Assembly (NCBI GenBank): GCA_018061965.1
Contig: JAGOTG010000001.1
Coordinates: 142,155-206,154, forward strand
DNA length: 64,000 nt
Direction: 5' to 3'
DNA from: Legionellaceae bacterium
GTDB lineage: Bacteria > Pseudomonadota > Gammaproteobacteria > Legionellales > Legionellaceae
This document shows positions 9,200-18,103 of the stretch, in pieces; within the stretch, counting starts at the first letter, position 1, and each line of letters opens with the position of its first letter. The notes beneath the pieces are model-generated. The model saw nothing but the letters and a program-made list of their open reading frames with translations, had not been told where the DNA came from and searched no databases. Both the position numbers and the translations under genes were made by a program.

Positions 9200-9670
9200 T
9201 TATTCAATGACAAACAGGGGCTGGTCATATTCTACGGGGTCACCATTGCCAGCCAAGATCGCGATAATCTTGCCTGATTTATCGGCTTCGATTTCATTGA
9301 ACATCTTCATGGCTTCGATGATACATAATGTATCTCCAACTTTAACCGTGCTGCCTATGCTTACAAACGCAGGTGACTCCGGGTTTGGGGACGTATATAA
9401 CGTACCTACCATCGGAGCACGTACCTGGTGTCCTTCCAAAGGAAGGTCTTGCGAAGTAGGCATGTGGTGGCTAGGTGTGGGGGCTGCAGAAGGCGCTAAG
9501 TTGGCGACAGGCGGTAATTGAATCTGTGCAGGAGAATGATGATGAAACGAAGCCTGATGTTGGGGTTGGCGGCCCAAACGCAGAGATTCCTCTCCGTCTT
9601 TGATTTCAATTTCAGTGAATCCCATCTCCACTAACCATCTAATTAAAGGTTTTATTTTGCTAATATTCAT
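9200..9670 (-). CDS. accB: biotin carboxyl carrier protein of acetyl-CoA carboxylase
   Basis: Carries biotin between the carboxylase and carboxyltransferase parts of acetyl-CoA carboxylase. The biotinylation motif is EAMKM, with the modified lysine at residue 122. It is preceded by a Pro/Ala-rich linker (about 45-75) and an N-terminal helical domain beginning [13 protein letters not shown]. The open frame extends 23 codons further upstream, but the ATG at 9670 gives the conserved N-terminus, a normal 156 aa, and has AGAGA just upstream. Divergent from pgi. Confidence 0.95.
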   Translation of the reverse strand: MNISKIKPLIRWLVEMGFTEIEIKDGEESLRLGRQPQHQASFHHHSPAQIQLPPVANLAPSAAPTPSHHMPTSQDLPLEGHQVRAPMVGTLYTSPNPESPAFVSIGSTVKVGDTLCIIEAMKMFNEIEADKSGKIIAILAGNGDPVEYDQPLFVIE

Positions 9671-9877
9671 CAGTATCTCTCTATAATTATGCTTGAGCTC
9701 AGCTCTATACAGATTACAGCTGCTTTCAGTATAGTACAATAATTTGGCGATTTTGCCTGAATTTAAGGACGATGTCTAGCAGGGGGGGGCAAGCAACGCT
9801 TTTTGACTGGACGCTATGTTATCTGTTTGAAATTTAAGATACAATTTTTCCGGCTTCAGAATAACAATAGGAAAATG

Positions 9878-11311
9878 ATGCTGTTAACGCAAAGAACAAC
9901 ATGGAAACGGCTTGAAGAACATGCGCGATCTCTGCAATATAAGGTGCACCATGACATACCTGCAGTGATTGAAACCCAGTCTATTATTTTAGATTATAGT
10001 CACCAAGCTTTGGATGCTACAACGATAAATTTATTGAATTGTTTGGCCGAAGAGTGTCAAATCCATGATTGGGTGACTAAATTAATGAATGGTTCTGCTG
10101 TGAATCATCAATCACCAGCATTGCATACTGCGTTACGCTGTTTTGATTCAAATGCGTTGTGGGTCAATCAAGTGGATGTTCAGCAAGACATTGCTGTAGT
10201 CCGAGAAGAAATGCGCGTGATCTCAGAAAAAATTCGTGCTGGGTTGTGGCTAGGTGATTCCGGCAAGCCGATTACGAATGTGGTCAATTTAGGAATTGGT
10301 GGGTCGATGTTGGGGCCGCAATTTTGTATGGATGCTCTGGCTGACTACAGCATCGACACTCTGAACTTTCATTTTATTTCAGATTTTGATAGCGCGGCAT
10401 GTCAACGAGTCCTGCGGCAACTCAATCCAGAGACGACACTGTTTATCGTTTCTTCAAAGTCGTTTGCCACGACGGAAACCTTATGGAATGCCCAAAAAAT
10501 ACTGGAATGGGGTGGTTACGAGGCTTATTCTCCTCAGCACTTTATCGCCATTACAGCCAATGTGGCGAAAGCAAATGGTTTGGGCTTTCAGTCTGTATTA
10601 CCGATTTGGTCATGGATAGGCGGGCGGTTTTCAGTGTGCTCAGCGATTAATTTGATTACTTGTATTGCAATCGGATATGAACAATTCGTCGTTTTTCTGC
10701 GGGGTGCTGCGGCGATGGATGAGCATTTTCGCAACACCGATATCCAACATAATTTACCAATCATGTTGGCTTTATTAGGGATTTGGAACAATAACAATCT
10801 TAAAATGCATAATTTGTTGATTTTGACTTATGCGCAGTCTTTAGAGGGGTTTGTACCTTATCTGCAACAATTGGAAATGGAAAGCAACGGCAAATCCATA
10901 GATAAGCACGATCGTGAAGTCAATTATGCTACTGTTCCGATTATCTGGGGCGGCTCTGGAAATCAGGCCCAGCATAGTTATTTTCAAATGTTGTCACAAG
11001 GCACCCATAGACTGAGTGCGGATTTGATTAGTATTGGGTCGCTAGATGACCGGGTGATAGAACAACATAAAGAAGCCCTGTTTTGGGATGAAAATATAGG
11101 CAGTAGTCCCAGTCGATATATCCCTTGTAATCATATTCAATTAGTGGATAATTCGCCTTATTCGATTGGTTCTTTGATTGCTTTATACGAGCATAAAGTG
11201 TTTGTTCAGGCGATACTTTGGAACCTTAATCCGTTCGATCAGCCTAGTGTGGAACGGATGAAAGAAAAAATGGAACAATGGACGACCCGTAAATCATCGA
11301 TGATTTTATGA
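9878..11311 (+). CDS. pgi: glucose-6-phosphate isomerase
   Basis: Interconverts glucose-6-phosphate and fructose-6-phosphate and here probably feeds sugar phosphate into the nucleotide-sugar genes downstream. Visible motifs are GIGGSMLGPQ, the phosphate loop SSKSFATTET, the family signature IGGRFSVCSA and the catalytic region MESNGKS. The frame is open from 9803, but AGGA at 9869-9872 places the start at the second of two adjacent ATGs (9875 and 9878), giving 477 aa. It is shorter than E. coli Pgi (549 aa), but all core motifs are there. A run of eight G lies 90 bases upstream. It is followed after about 20 bases by rfbF. Confidence 0.93.
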   Translation: MLLTQRTTWKRLEEHARSLQYKVHHDIPAVIETQSIILDYSHQALDATTINLLNCLAEECQIHDWVTKLMNGSAVNHQSPALHTALRCFDSNALWVNQVDVQQDIAVVREEMRVISEKIRAGLWLGDSGKPITNVVNLGIGGSMLGPQFCMDALADYSIDTLNFHFISDFDSAACQRVLRQLNPETTLFIVSSKSFATTETLWNAQKILEWGGYEAYSPQHFIAITANVAKANGLGFQSVLPIWSWIGGRFSVCSAINLITCIAIGYEQFVVFLRGAAAMDEHFRNTDIQHNLPIMLALLGIWNNNNLKMHNLLILTYAQSLEGFVPYLQQLEMESNGKSIDKHDREVNYATVPIIWGGSGNQAQHSYFQMLSQGTHRLSADLISIGSLDDRVIEQHKEALFWDENIGSSPSRYIPCNHIQLVDNSPYSIGSLIALYEHKVFVQAILWNLNPFDQPSVERMKEKMEQWTTRKSSMIL

Positions 11312-11333
11312 TAGGTTTTTTTGAGGACTGATG

Positions 11334-12110
11334 ATGAAAGTAGTGATCTTAGCAGGCGGTTATGGGACACGTTTGAGTGAAGAAACGGACCTACGACCTA
11401 AGCCGATGGTAGAAATCGGTGGAAAGCCTATTCTTTGGCATATTATGAAGCAGTATTCAGCGCATGGCTTTAATGAGTTTGTTATATGCTTGGGTTACAA
11501 AGGCTATATGATCAAAGAATATTTTGCTAATTACTTTTTGCATACCTCCAATGTAACTTTTAATTTGGCTAAAAACCAGATGGAAGTACATCAAAACAAA
11601 GCTGAGCCGTGGCTAGTGACTTTGGTCGATACGGGCGAAAACACTATGACGGGCGGACGTTTAAAACGCATTAAACCTTACGTTGGTGACGAAGATTTTT
11701 GCTTTACTTACGGAGATGGTGTGAGTGATGTGAATATTCAGAACCTCGTTGCCTTTCACAAAGAGAATAAAGTGCTTGCCACGGTTACCGCGACACAAAT
11801 GCCAGGTCGGTTTGGTGCTTTGAGCATTGAACAAAACCGTGTCGCTAGCTTTTGTGAAAAACCTCAGGGCGAAGGGGGGTGGATCAGCGGGGGATTTTTT
11901 GTATTGTCTCCCAAAATATTTGATTATATCGAAGGCGATGATACGACTTGGGAAAAAGGACCGGTGGAGCGTTTGGCAAGCGAAGGACAAATGTCGGCTT
12001 ATTTTCATGAGGGATTTTGGCAGCCGATGGATACTTTGCTACATAAAAAGCAATTAGAAGATTTATGGAAAACTGGACAAGCACCTTGGAAGGTATGGCA
12101 TGAAGAGTGA
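11334..12110 (+). CDS. rfbF: glucose-1-phosphate cytidylyltransferase
   Basis: Makes CDP-glucose from glucose-1-phosphate and CTP, the entry step to CDP-deoxyhexoses. The nucleotide-binding start [23 protein letters not shown] and the [12 protein letters not shown] metal-binding region are as in RfbF/DdhA. Length 258 aa is standard. Two ATGs in tandem (11331, 11334) follow GAGG; the second gives the conserved N-terminus. It overlaps rfbG by 11 bases. Together with rfbG this commits the operon to CDP-4-keto-6-deoxyglucose. Confidence 0.95.
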   Translation: MKVVILAGGYGTRLSEETDLRPKPMVEIGGKPILWHIMKQYSAHGFNEFVICLGYKGYMIKEYFANYFLHTSNVTFNLAKNQMEVHQNKAEPWLVTLVDTGENTMTGGRLKRIKPYVGDEDFCFTYGDGVSDVNIQNLVAFHKENKVLATVTATQMPGRFGALSIEQNRVASFCEKPQGEGGWISGGFFVLSPKIFDYIEGDDTTWEKGPVERLASEGQMSAYFHEGFWQPMDTLLHKKQLEDLWKTGQAPWKVWHEE

Positions 12111-13188
12111 TTTGCGTTCTTTTTGGCAGGGAAAAAAAGTATTTCTCACCGGACATACCGGGTTTAAAGGAAGCTGGCTAGCTTTATGGTTACAGCATCT
12201 AGGTGCCGATGTATGGGGATATGCGCGTGCGCCAGAAGGTGAGCAGAATTTATTTACCCAAGCGCGGGTCGCGCAACAGATGCATAGCGTTATAGCGGAT
12301 ATCTGTGATACTGAACGCTTGATGGCAACTTTAAAAGATTGCCAACCTGACATCGTGATCCATATGGCTGCCCAATCTTTGGTGCGTTATTCCTATCAGC
12401 ACCCGATAGAAACCTATCAAACCAATGTCATGGGGACAGTTCACATCCTAGAGGCCATCCGACAAATCCCGACAGTGCGCGCTGTGGTGAATATTACTTC
12501 CGATAAATGTTACGCTAATCGCGAAATGATTTGGGGTTATCGAGAAAATGAGCCGATGGGTGGGTATGACCCTTATAGCTCGAGCAAAGGTTGCGCTGAG
12601 TTGGTGACGGAAGCTTATCGCAATTCATTTTTTATGCCGGCTGGTATTGGTTTGGCATCTGCGCGTGCCGGCAATGTGATCGGCGGTGGAGATTGGGCGG
12701 TAGATCGTTTGGTGCCGGATGTGTTGCGTGCTTGTATTGCCAAACAAAATGTCGTGCTGCGTTTCCCTAATGCCATTCGTCCTTGGCAACATGTTCTGGA
12801 TCCACTGTGTGGTTATTTGCAGTTGGCGCGTTTGTTGTATAACGACCCTATTCAATATTCACAAGGGTGGAATTTCGGCCCAAATCAACAAAAAACGTAC
12901 CCGGTAGAAAAAATAGTAGAAGAACTATTACAACTCTGGGGCGGAAACTACTCCCAGATTGAATATCATGAGCACATGCAAGCGCATGAAGCCCAATCTT
13001 TAATGTTAGATAGTGCGAAAGCAGGTAGGTTTTTGCAATGGTTACCTCGCTGGGGCATGACCGATGCCTTACAAAAAATTGTGGCATGGCATCAACATGC
13101 CTTATATGAAGACAATATGCGCGCATTTACCGTGCAGCAGATAGAAGAATACCTAGAGGAGAAAGAAGTATGTCTACAAACTATTTAA
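12100..13188 (+). CDS. rfbG: CDP-glucose 4,6-dehydratase
   Basis: Converts CDP-glucose to CDP-4-keto-6-deoxyglucose. It is an extended SDR enzyme with the NAD motif [15 protein letters not shown], the RfbG hallmark spacing, a Thr-Ser-Asp catalytic stretch (ITSDKCY, usual in RfbG) and Y-x3-K in YSSSKG. Length 362 aa matches the family. It overlaps both neighbours (rfbF by 11 and the next gene by 19 bases), which implies coupled translation. Confidence 0.95.
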   Translation: MKSDLRSFWQGKKVFLTGHTGFKGSWLALWLQHLGADVWGYARAPEGEQNLFTQARVAQQMHSVIADICDTERLMATLKDCQPDIVIHMAAQSLVRYSYQHPIETYQTNVMGTVHILEAIRQIPTVRAVVNITSDKCYANREMIWGYRENEPMGGYDPYSSSKGCAELVTEAYRNSFFMPAGIGLASARAGNVIGGGDWAVDRLVPDVLRACIAKQNVVLRFPNAIRPWQHVLDPLCGYLQLARLLYNDPIQYSQGWNFGPNQQKTYPVEKIVEELLQLWGGNYSQIEYHEHMQAHEAQSLMLDSAKAGRFLQWLPRWGMTDALQKIVAWHQHALYEDNMRAFTVQQIEEYLEEKEVCLQTI

Positions 13189-14384
13189 GTGTCCCTTATG
13201 GTCGTACTGTGCACGGCGAAGAAGAAATTGCCGCGGTGGTTCATGTGTTACGTACGTCTACTCAGATGGGTAAGCATGTGCGTGAAATGGAAGAAAAGGT
13301 TGCCGCCTTATTTCAAAAACAATCAGGCATTATGTTGAACTCAGGCTCGTCGGCTAATTATCTTGCGATTGAAATTTTGGATTTGCCTGAGGGGTCAGAG
13401 GTGATCACGCCCGTACTGACCTTTTCAACGACCGTTGCACCCTTGGTACGGAATAAATTAGTCCCTGTCTTCGTGGATGTGGAACCCGGCACTTACAATA
13501 TTGATGCCAAAAAAGTGGAAGCCATGATTACGGCCAAAACCAAAGCCATGATGATTCCAAATTTATTGGGTAATTTACCGGATTGGAAATTATTGCGTGA
13601 ATTGGCAGATCGTTACAATTTAATCGTCATTGAAGATTCTTGTGACACGTTGGGCGCAACCGTAGAGGGTTTAGCAGTAGGCCGCTATACGGATCTGAGC
13701 ATCACCAGTTTTTATGGTTCGCATGTGATTAATTGCGCTGGAAACGGTGGGATGTTGTGTGTGAACACAGAAGAGTTGGCTTCCCGTGCTAAATTATTAC
13801 GGAGTTGGGGTCGAAGCTCGTCTTTGTTTGTGGAATCGGAAGCGATTGAAAATCGGTTTCATGTCAAAGTAGATGACATTCCTTATGATGCAAAATTTGT
13901 GTTTGAAGCATTGGGATACAATATGGAACCATCAGAAATGGGCGCGGCATTCGGTTTGGTGCAATTGAGTAAATTAGATCAAAATATTGCAACGCGTGAA
14001 AAATGGTTTGCTATTCAAGATGCTTTTTTCAAAGCCTACGAAGAATGGTTTATTTTGCCCAAACAGTTGCCAAATTCGCGCACGGGGTGGCTCGCTTATC
14101 CATTAACCATCAAAGCGTCTGCGCCATTTTCTCGTACAGAATTGCAGATATTTTTGGAAAAACGCAATATTCAGACAAGAACCGTGTTTACGGGCAATAT
14201 ATTACGTCAACCTGGGTTCAAAGATATTCTGTGTCGCCGGGTTGATTCGTATGAGCATACTGATAATGTCATGCGTGGCGGGATGCTCATGGGTTGTCAT
14301 CATGGCCTAGATGCGGAAATGATGGCGCATATTCATGAATCATTTACTGTGTTTGCAAAGGAATTCGCGACGGCGGCTGTTTAA
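13170..14384 (+). CDS. RfbH/DdhC-like PLP/PMP-dependent CDP-sugar C-3 dehydratase lacking the Fe-S cysteine triplet
   Basis: Member of the DegT/DnrJ fold group that removes O-3 from a 4-keto-6-deoxy sugar. In SFYGSH the residue at the usual PLP-lysine position is His185, as in the C-3 dehydratases RfbH/E1 and ColD, not in aminotransferases. RfbH binds a [2Fe-2S] cluster through a Cys-x-Cys-x7-Cys triplet after the GR of the LLRSWGR segment. Here that stretch (about 214-230) reads GRSSSLF and has no cysteine; Cys158 may match the remaining ligand. At 404 aa it is shorter than RfbH (about 437). So it resembles RfbH by context and ColD by lack of the cluster. AGAGGAGA precedes the ATG. Confidence 0.8.
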   Translation: MSTNYLSVPYGRTVHGEEEIAAVVHVLRTSTQMGKHVREMEEKVAALFQKQSGIMLNSGSSANYLAIEILDLPEGSEVITPVLTFSTTVAPLVRNKLVPVFVDVEPGTYNIDAKKVEAMITAKTKAMMIPNLLGNLPDWKLLRELADRYNLIVIEDSCDTLGATVEGLAVGRYTDLSITSFYGSHVINCAGNGGMLCVNTEELASRAKLLRSWGRSSSLFVESEAIENRFHVKVDDIPYDAKFVFEALGYNMEPSEMGAAFGLVQLSKLDQNIATREKWFAIQDAFFKAYEEWFILPKQLPNSRTGWLAYPLTIKASAPFSRTELQIFLEKRNIQTRTVFTGNILRQPGFKDILCRRVDSYEHTDNVMRGGMLMGCHHGLDAEMMAHIHESFTVFAKEFATAAV

Positions 14385-14390
14385 AACGAG

Positions 14391-15440
14391 ATGTTTAGTC
14401 TACACAGCGATGATTTAAGCCATATCGCACAACAAAGCAAATCTGCCTGGCAAGAACTGGATTCTGCCCGTATTTTGATTACGGGCGGAACAGGTTTTTT
14501 TGGAATTTGGTTATTGGAGTCGTTGTTTTTTGCGAAAACGCATCTCAATCTGCGTACTGAAGTAGTGGTTCTGTCACGCAATCCCTCTGGATTCCTGCAA
14601 AAATTTCCCTATCTAAATTACATGGCGGGCTTAAGCTGGATTCAGGGGGAAGTTCAAGACTTTTCTTTCCCAGAGGGCGCTTTTACGCATGTGATTCATG
14701 CTGCCACCCCTGCTTCAGCCGCGTTGAATCAAGATCAACCGTTGCTGATGCTAGATACGATTCTGCAAGGTACGCGGCGAGTTTTAGATTTTACAGTCCA
14801 GGCTGGGGTTAAAAAATTTCTGTTAACCAGCTCTGGAGCGATATATGGTACGCAGCCCCCTGGTTTGTCGCATGTTGACGAGCACTATTTAGGGATGGCG
14901 GATCCTTTGCAAGCGGGTGCGGCCTATGCGGGTGGAAAATGGATGGCAGAACATTTGTCTACCACGTACGCACAACATTATGGTTTTGCTACAAAAATTG
15001 CGCGTTGTTTTGCCTTTGTTGGGCCTTATTTGCCGCTGGATACTCATTTTGCGATTGGGAATTTTATGCAAAATGTGTTACAGCACGAGCCTATTCATTT
15101 GCATGGAGATGGGACGCCCTATCGTTCTTATTTATATGCCGCCGATTTGATGATTTGGTTATGGAAAGTTTTGTGTGATGGGCAAAATGGGCAGGCTTAT
15201 AATGTCGGTTCGGAAGAAGCGATTAATCTTGCGGATTTGGCCAATTTGATGTCTAGACAAGCTCAACCCCAGGTTCCGGTCGTGATTGCAAAAACACCTG
15301 ATCCGAATCAATTACCAGCTCGGTATATTCCTTCTACGCAGCGCGCGCAGCAAGAATTGGCATTAAAACAATGGATTAATTTGGAAGATGGAATTCAAAG
15401 AACTCTCAATTGGTGGAAATCATGCAAAAACAAAAATTAA
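14391..15440 (+). CDS. NAD-dependent epimerase/dehydratase family protein, possible CDP-sugar reductase or synthase
   Basis: Extended SDR of 349 aa. After an N-terminal extension of about 25 residues comes ILITGGTGFFGIWLLES, then the catalytic TSSGAIYG and Y-x3-K in YAGGK. In RfbF-RfbG-RfbH operons this position is usually held by the enzyme that reduces or epimerises C-4 (abequose, paratose or tyvelose synthases, or YerF in yersiniose synthesis). I infer a similar role on the CDP-sugar made by the preceding genes; the exact product cannot be read from the sequence. It overlaps the ThDP enzyme gene by 19 bases. Confidence 0.78.
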   Translation: MFSLHSDDLSHIAQQSKSAWQELDSARILITGGTGFFGIWLLESLFFAKTHLNLRTEVVVLSRNPSGFLQKFPYLNYMAGLSWIQGEVQDFSFPEGAFTHVIHAATPASAALNQDQPLLMLDTILQGTRRVLDFTVQAGVKKFLLTSSGAIYGTQPPGLSHVDEHYLGMADPLQAGAAYAGGKWMAEHLSTTYAQHYGFATKIARCFAFVGPYLPLDTHFAIGNFMQNVLQHEPIHLHGDGTPYRSYLYAADLMIWLWKVLCDGQNGQAYNVGSEEAINLADLANLMSRQAQPQVPVVIAKTPDPNQLPARYIPSTQRAQQELALKQWINLEDGIQRTLNWWKSCKNKN

Positions 15441-17245
15441 GTGAATTCGTTGCTCAGTTTTTAGTAGAACAAGGTTTACAACATGTATTCATGCTGACGG
15501 GTGGGGGTGCGATGCACCTGAACGACTCATTTGGTCGTCATCCAGGGTTAGAAAAAGTGTATAACCACCACGAGCAAGCCTCTGCCATGGCAGCGGATAG
15601 CTATGCTCGGATCAGCAAGGCAATCCCGATTGTCAATGTCACAACCGGACCTGGTGGGATCAATACTCTAAACGGCGTATTTGGTGCCTGGGTAGACTCT
15701 TTGCCAATGTTGGTGGTATCAGGGCAAGTAAAATTTGAGACCACCGTAGAGAGTACGCAATTGCCTTTACGTCAATTGGGTGACCAAGAGTGCCGTATTA
15801 TCGAAATGGTTAAAGGGATTACCAAATATGCGGTCACAGTGACTGATCCCAATACAATCAAATATCATCTGCAAAAAGCTTTGTTTTTGACGCAATCTGG
15901 TCGACCTGGACCGGTCTGGATAGATATCCCAATGAATGTGCAAGGGAGTTTTATTTATCCTGAGCAATTAACCGAATTTGTTCCGGAACAAGATGGGTTT
16001 TTAGAGACGTTGCCAAGTGTTGATGAGGCTCAACTTGCGAAAATTTATGCAACTTTAAGTCAGGCAAAACGTCCGGTGATTTTTGCTGGCGCTGGCGTAC
16101 GCGTGTCAGGTGCGTATACGACTTTCTTACAATTGATTGAAACTTTAAACATCCCGACCGTTTGCGGTTGGAATACTTATGACATCGTGAGCAATGATCA
16201 CCCCTGCTACACGGGCCGACCAGGATCTTTGGGGGATCGCGCAGGCAATTTTACCGTACAAAATGCCGATGTCTTATTGGTTCTGGGTTCGCGTTTGAAT
16301 ATTCGCCAAATCAGCTATAACTGGGAATCATTTGCACGCCATGCTCATATCATTATGGTTGATATTGATAGGGCTGAATTAGACAAACCCACATTGAATG
16401 TCGATGTAAAAGTGCATGCAGATTTAGCGACCTTTATTCCCAAATTATTGGACTACGCGCAATCACAACCAGTTGCTAGCCATGCCGCTTGGCTGGATTG
16501 GTGCCGTTGGCGCGTGGAAAAATATCCGACGGTACTTCCAGAGTATTGGGCGATTCAAGATAAAGTGAATCCCTATTGTTTCATGCAGCGCCTAAGTGAG
16601 CATTTGCCCGAAGATCAAATTATCGTGAGTGGCGATGGCACAGCATGCGTGGTTTCATTTCAAGCTATGACATTGAAAGCGGGACAAAGATTATATACCA
16701 ACTCCGGCTGTGCTTCGATGGGCTATGACCTGCCTGCGGCGATTGGGGCGTGTGTTGCCTCGGGTTATAAAGAGATTATATGTTTAGCTGGTGACGGCAG
16801 TATTATGCAAAATATTCAGGAATTGGCTACCATTGCGTTTAACCAGTATCCGATAAAAATCTTTATTTTAAATAATTATGGCTATCATTCTATCCGTCAA
16901 ACTCAACAAAACTTTTTTGGAGAACCATTGATAGGCGTGGGTCCAGACAGTGGTTTGGGCTTTCCTGATTTTGCAAAATTGGTAGCAGGATTTGGATTGC
17001 CATACGTGAGTTGTCGTGATCATGCGGAATTAAACGCACGTATTGAAGATACGTTGCAACAAAATGGACCGGTGGTCTGCGAGGTGTTTATAGATTTAGA
17101 ACAAGTATTTGCACCCAAATTATCATCAAGGCGACTAGAAGATGGTACGATGGTCACTAGCCCAATGGAAGATATGGCGCCGTTTTTGTCTCGTGAAGAA
17201 TTGCGGGAAAATATGTTGGTTGAAAATGCTGAATTGGAGTGCTGA
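15422..17245 (+). CDS. thiamine-diphosphate-dependent enzyme, acetolactate-synthase-like (YerE-like candidate)
   Basis: ThDP enzyme with the three domains of the acetolactate synthase family. The N-terminal PYR domain has GGGAMHL and the catalytic Glu51 in HHEQAS. The middle domain and a C-terminal PP domain follow, the last with the GDGSIMQN...NN ThDP/Mg motif around residues 455-485. The TTG at 15410 is in frame, but the ATG at 15422 with GGTGGA upstream gives the conserved start (607 aa). Biosynthetic acetolactate synthase would not be expected here. In Yersinia, YerE, a ThDP enzyme beside rfbFGH-type genes, adds a two-carbon unit from pyruvate to a CDP-keto-sugar; I infer a similar C-C bond-forming step. 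Confidence 0.8.
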   Translation: MQKQKLSEFVAQFLVEQGLQHVFMLTGGGAMHLNDSFGRHPGLEKVYNHHEQASAMAADSYARISKAIPIVNVTTGPGGINTLNGVFGAWVDSLPMLVVSGQVKFETTVESTQLPLRQLGDQECRIIEMVKGITKYAVTVTDPNTIKYHLQKALFLTQSGRPGPVWIDIPMNVQGSFIYPEQLTEFVPEQDGFLETLPSVDEAQLAKIYATLSQAKRPVIFAGAGVRVSGAYTTFLQLIETLNIPTVCGWNTYDIVSNDHPCYTGRPGSLGDRAGNFTVQNADVLLVLGSRLNIRQISYNWESFARHAHIIMVDIDRAELDKPTLNVDVKVHADLATFIPKLLDYAQSQPVASHAAWLDWCRWRVEKYPTVLPEYWAIQDKVNPYCFMQRLSEHLPEDQIIVSGDGTACVVSFQAMTLKAGQRLYTNSGCASMGYDLPAAIGACVASGYKEIICLAGDGSIMQNIQELATIAFNQYPIKIFILNNYGYHSIRQTQQNFFGEPLIGVGPDSGLGFPDFAKLVAGFGLPYVSCRDHAELNARIEDTLQQNGPVVCEVFIDLEQVFAPKLSSRRLEDGTMVTSPMEDMAPFLSREELRENMLVENAELEC

Positions 17246-17281
17246 GTTAGTTTTTTCTCAGCGGGTCATGTTTAAACGAGT

Positions 17282-17362
17282 ACAAAATTTGATTTTGTGT
17301 CTCAGGGTCCTGCCGCTGCAGGTATCTCATCGTGCTCGCAAGCTGGGAGCCCTGGGAGCCCT
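17282..17362. repeat. intergenic hairpins and a 9-bp tandem duplication
   Basis: The 183-base gap between the ThDP gene and the SDR holds a perfect 7-bp hairpin (ACAAAAT 17282-17288, loop TTG, ATTTTGT 17292-17298), a 5-bp hairpin (CCTGC 17309-17313, GCAGG 17318-17322) and the 9-mer CTGGGAGCC twice in tandem (17343-17360). The stretch is visibly more GC-rich than the flanking coding DNA. It could be a terminator or a degenerate repeat element; neither is proven. Confidence 0.4.
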
Positions 17363-17428
17363 CCTTACGCGTCACCCTTCGTCGAATATCGATAAAAGAC
17401 AAAATCTTAAAAACCATGAGAGTTTCAA

Positions 17429-18103
17429 ATGAAAACAGTTTTGATTACAGGTGGACGCGGTGAGATCGGCCAAGCAATCATTGCTCAATTTCGTAAAGCT
17501 GACTATCAAATCATTGCACCAACTCACGAAGATTTGGATTTAAATCAGCCTGCAGTGATCGAGGATGAGATTATCAAACAAGTTGCGACGGTAGATGCGT
17601 TTGTGCATTGCGCAGGTATCAATTTTCCTAAGCCGTTTGTTAAGATTGAGCCGCAAGAGTTTTCTCAGACATTAACAGTAAATGCCATTGCTTTTTATCT
17701 GATTACGCAAGCGTTAATAAAACATGAGAAATTAAATCGAAATGGGCATATTTTAGCTATTTCTTCTATTTATGGAGATATTTCGCGTAAAGGTAGGTTC
17801 TCTTATACGGCATCGAAATATTGTTTAAATGGCATGGTGAAAAATTTGGCTTTGGAATTGGGTCCGCAAGGTATTAAAGTGAATGGTTTGGCACCGGGTT
17901 TTGTGGAGACCAGTTTAACGCGACGTAATAACCCGCCAGAAACTATTGTGCAAATGGAAAAGGCCATTCCACTTGGTCATCTGGCTGAAACGGATGATAT
18001 TGCAAAAATTGCTTATTTTTTAGCTTCAGAAAATAATCGTTACATCAGTGGACAAACGGTGGTCGCGGATGGCGGATACACCGCAGGAGGATTTCAAGAA
18101 TGA
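17429..18103 (+). CDS. SDR-family oxidoreductase
   Basis: Classical short-chain dehydrogenase of 224 aa. The NAD(P) motif is TGGRGEIGQAI, the NAG-like segment is HCAGINF, the catalytic Ser is in ISSIYG and Y-x3-K is YTASK. The C-terminal VADGGYTAGG matches the FabG-like group. Its stop overlaps the start of the cyclase gene (ATGA), so the two are probably partners: the SDR could oxidise or reduce the cyclase product or the branched sugar. Substrate not predictable. Confidence 0.85.
   Translation: MKTVLITGGRGEIGQAIIAQFRKADYQIIAPTHEDLDLNQPAVIEDEIIKQVATVDAFVHCAGINFPKPFVKIEPQEFSQTLTVNAIAFYLITQALIKHEKLNRNGHILAISSIYGDISRKGRFSYTASKYCLNGMVKNLALELGPQGIKVNGLAPGFVETSLTRRNNPPETIVQMEKAIPLGHLAETDDIAKIAYFLASENNRYISGQTVVADGGYTAGGFQE

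Noticed and set aside
15422..17245. Biosynthetic acetolactate synthase large subunit (ilvB)
   Set aside because: Placed inside a CDP-sugar operon, no regulatory subunit gene follows, and a YerE-like role explains the context better; not excluded outright.
17142..17432. 96-aa open frame spanning the end of the ThDP gene and the gap behind it
   Set aside because: Basic, low-information translation, overlaps the real gene in another frame, and no ribosome binding site or conserved pattern was seen.
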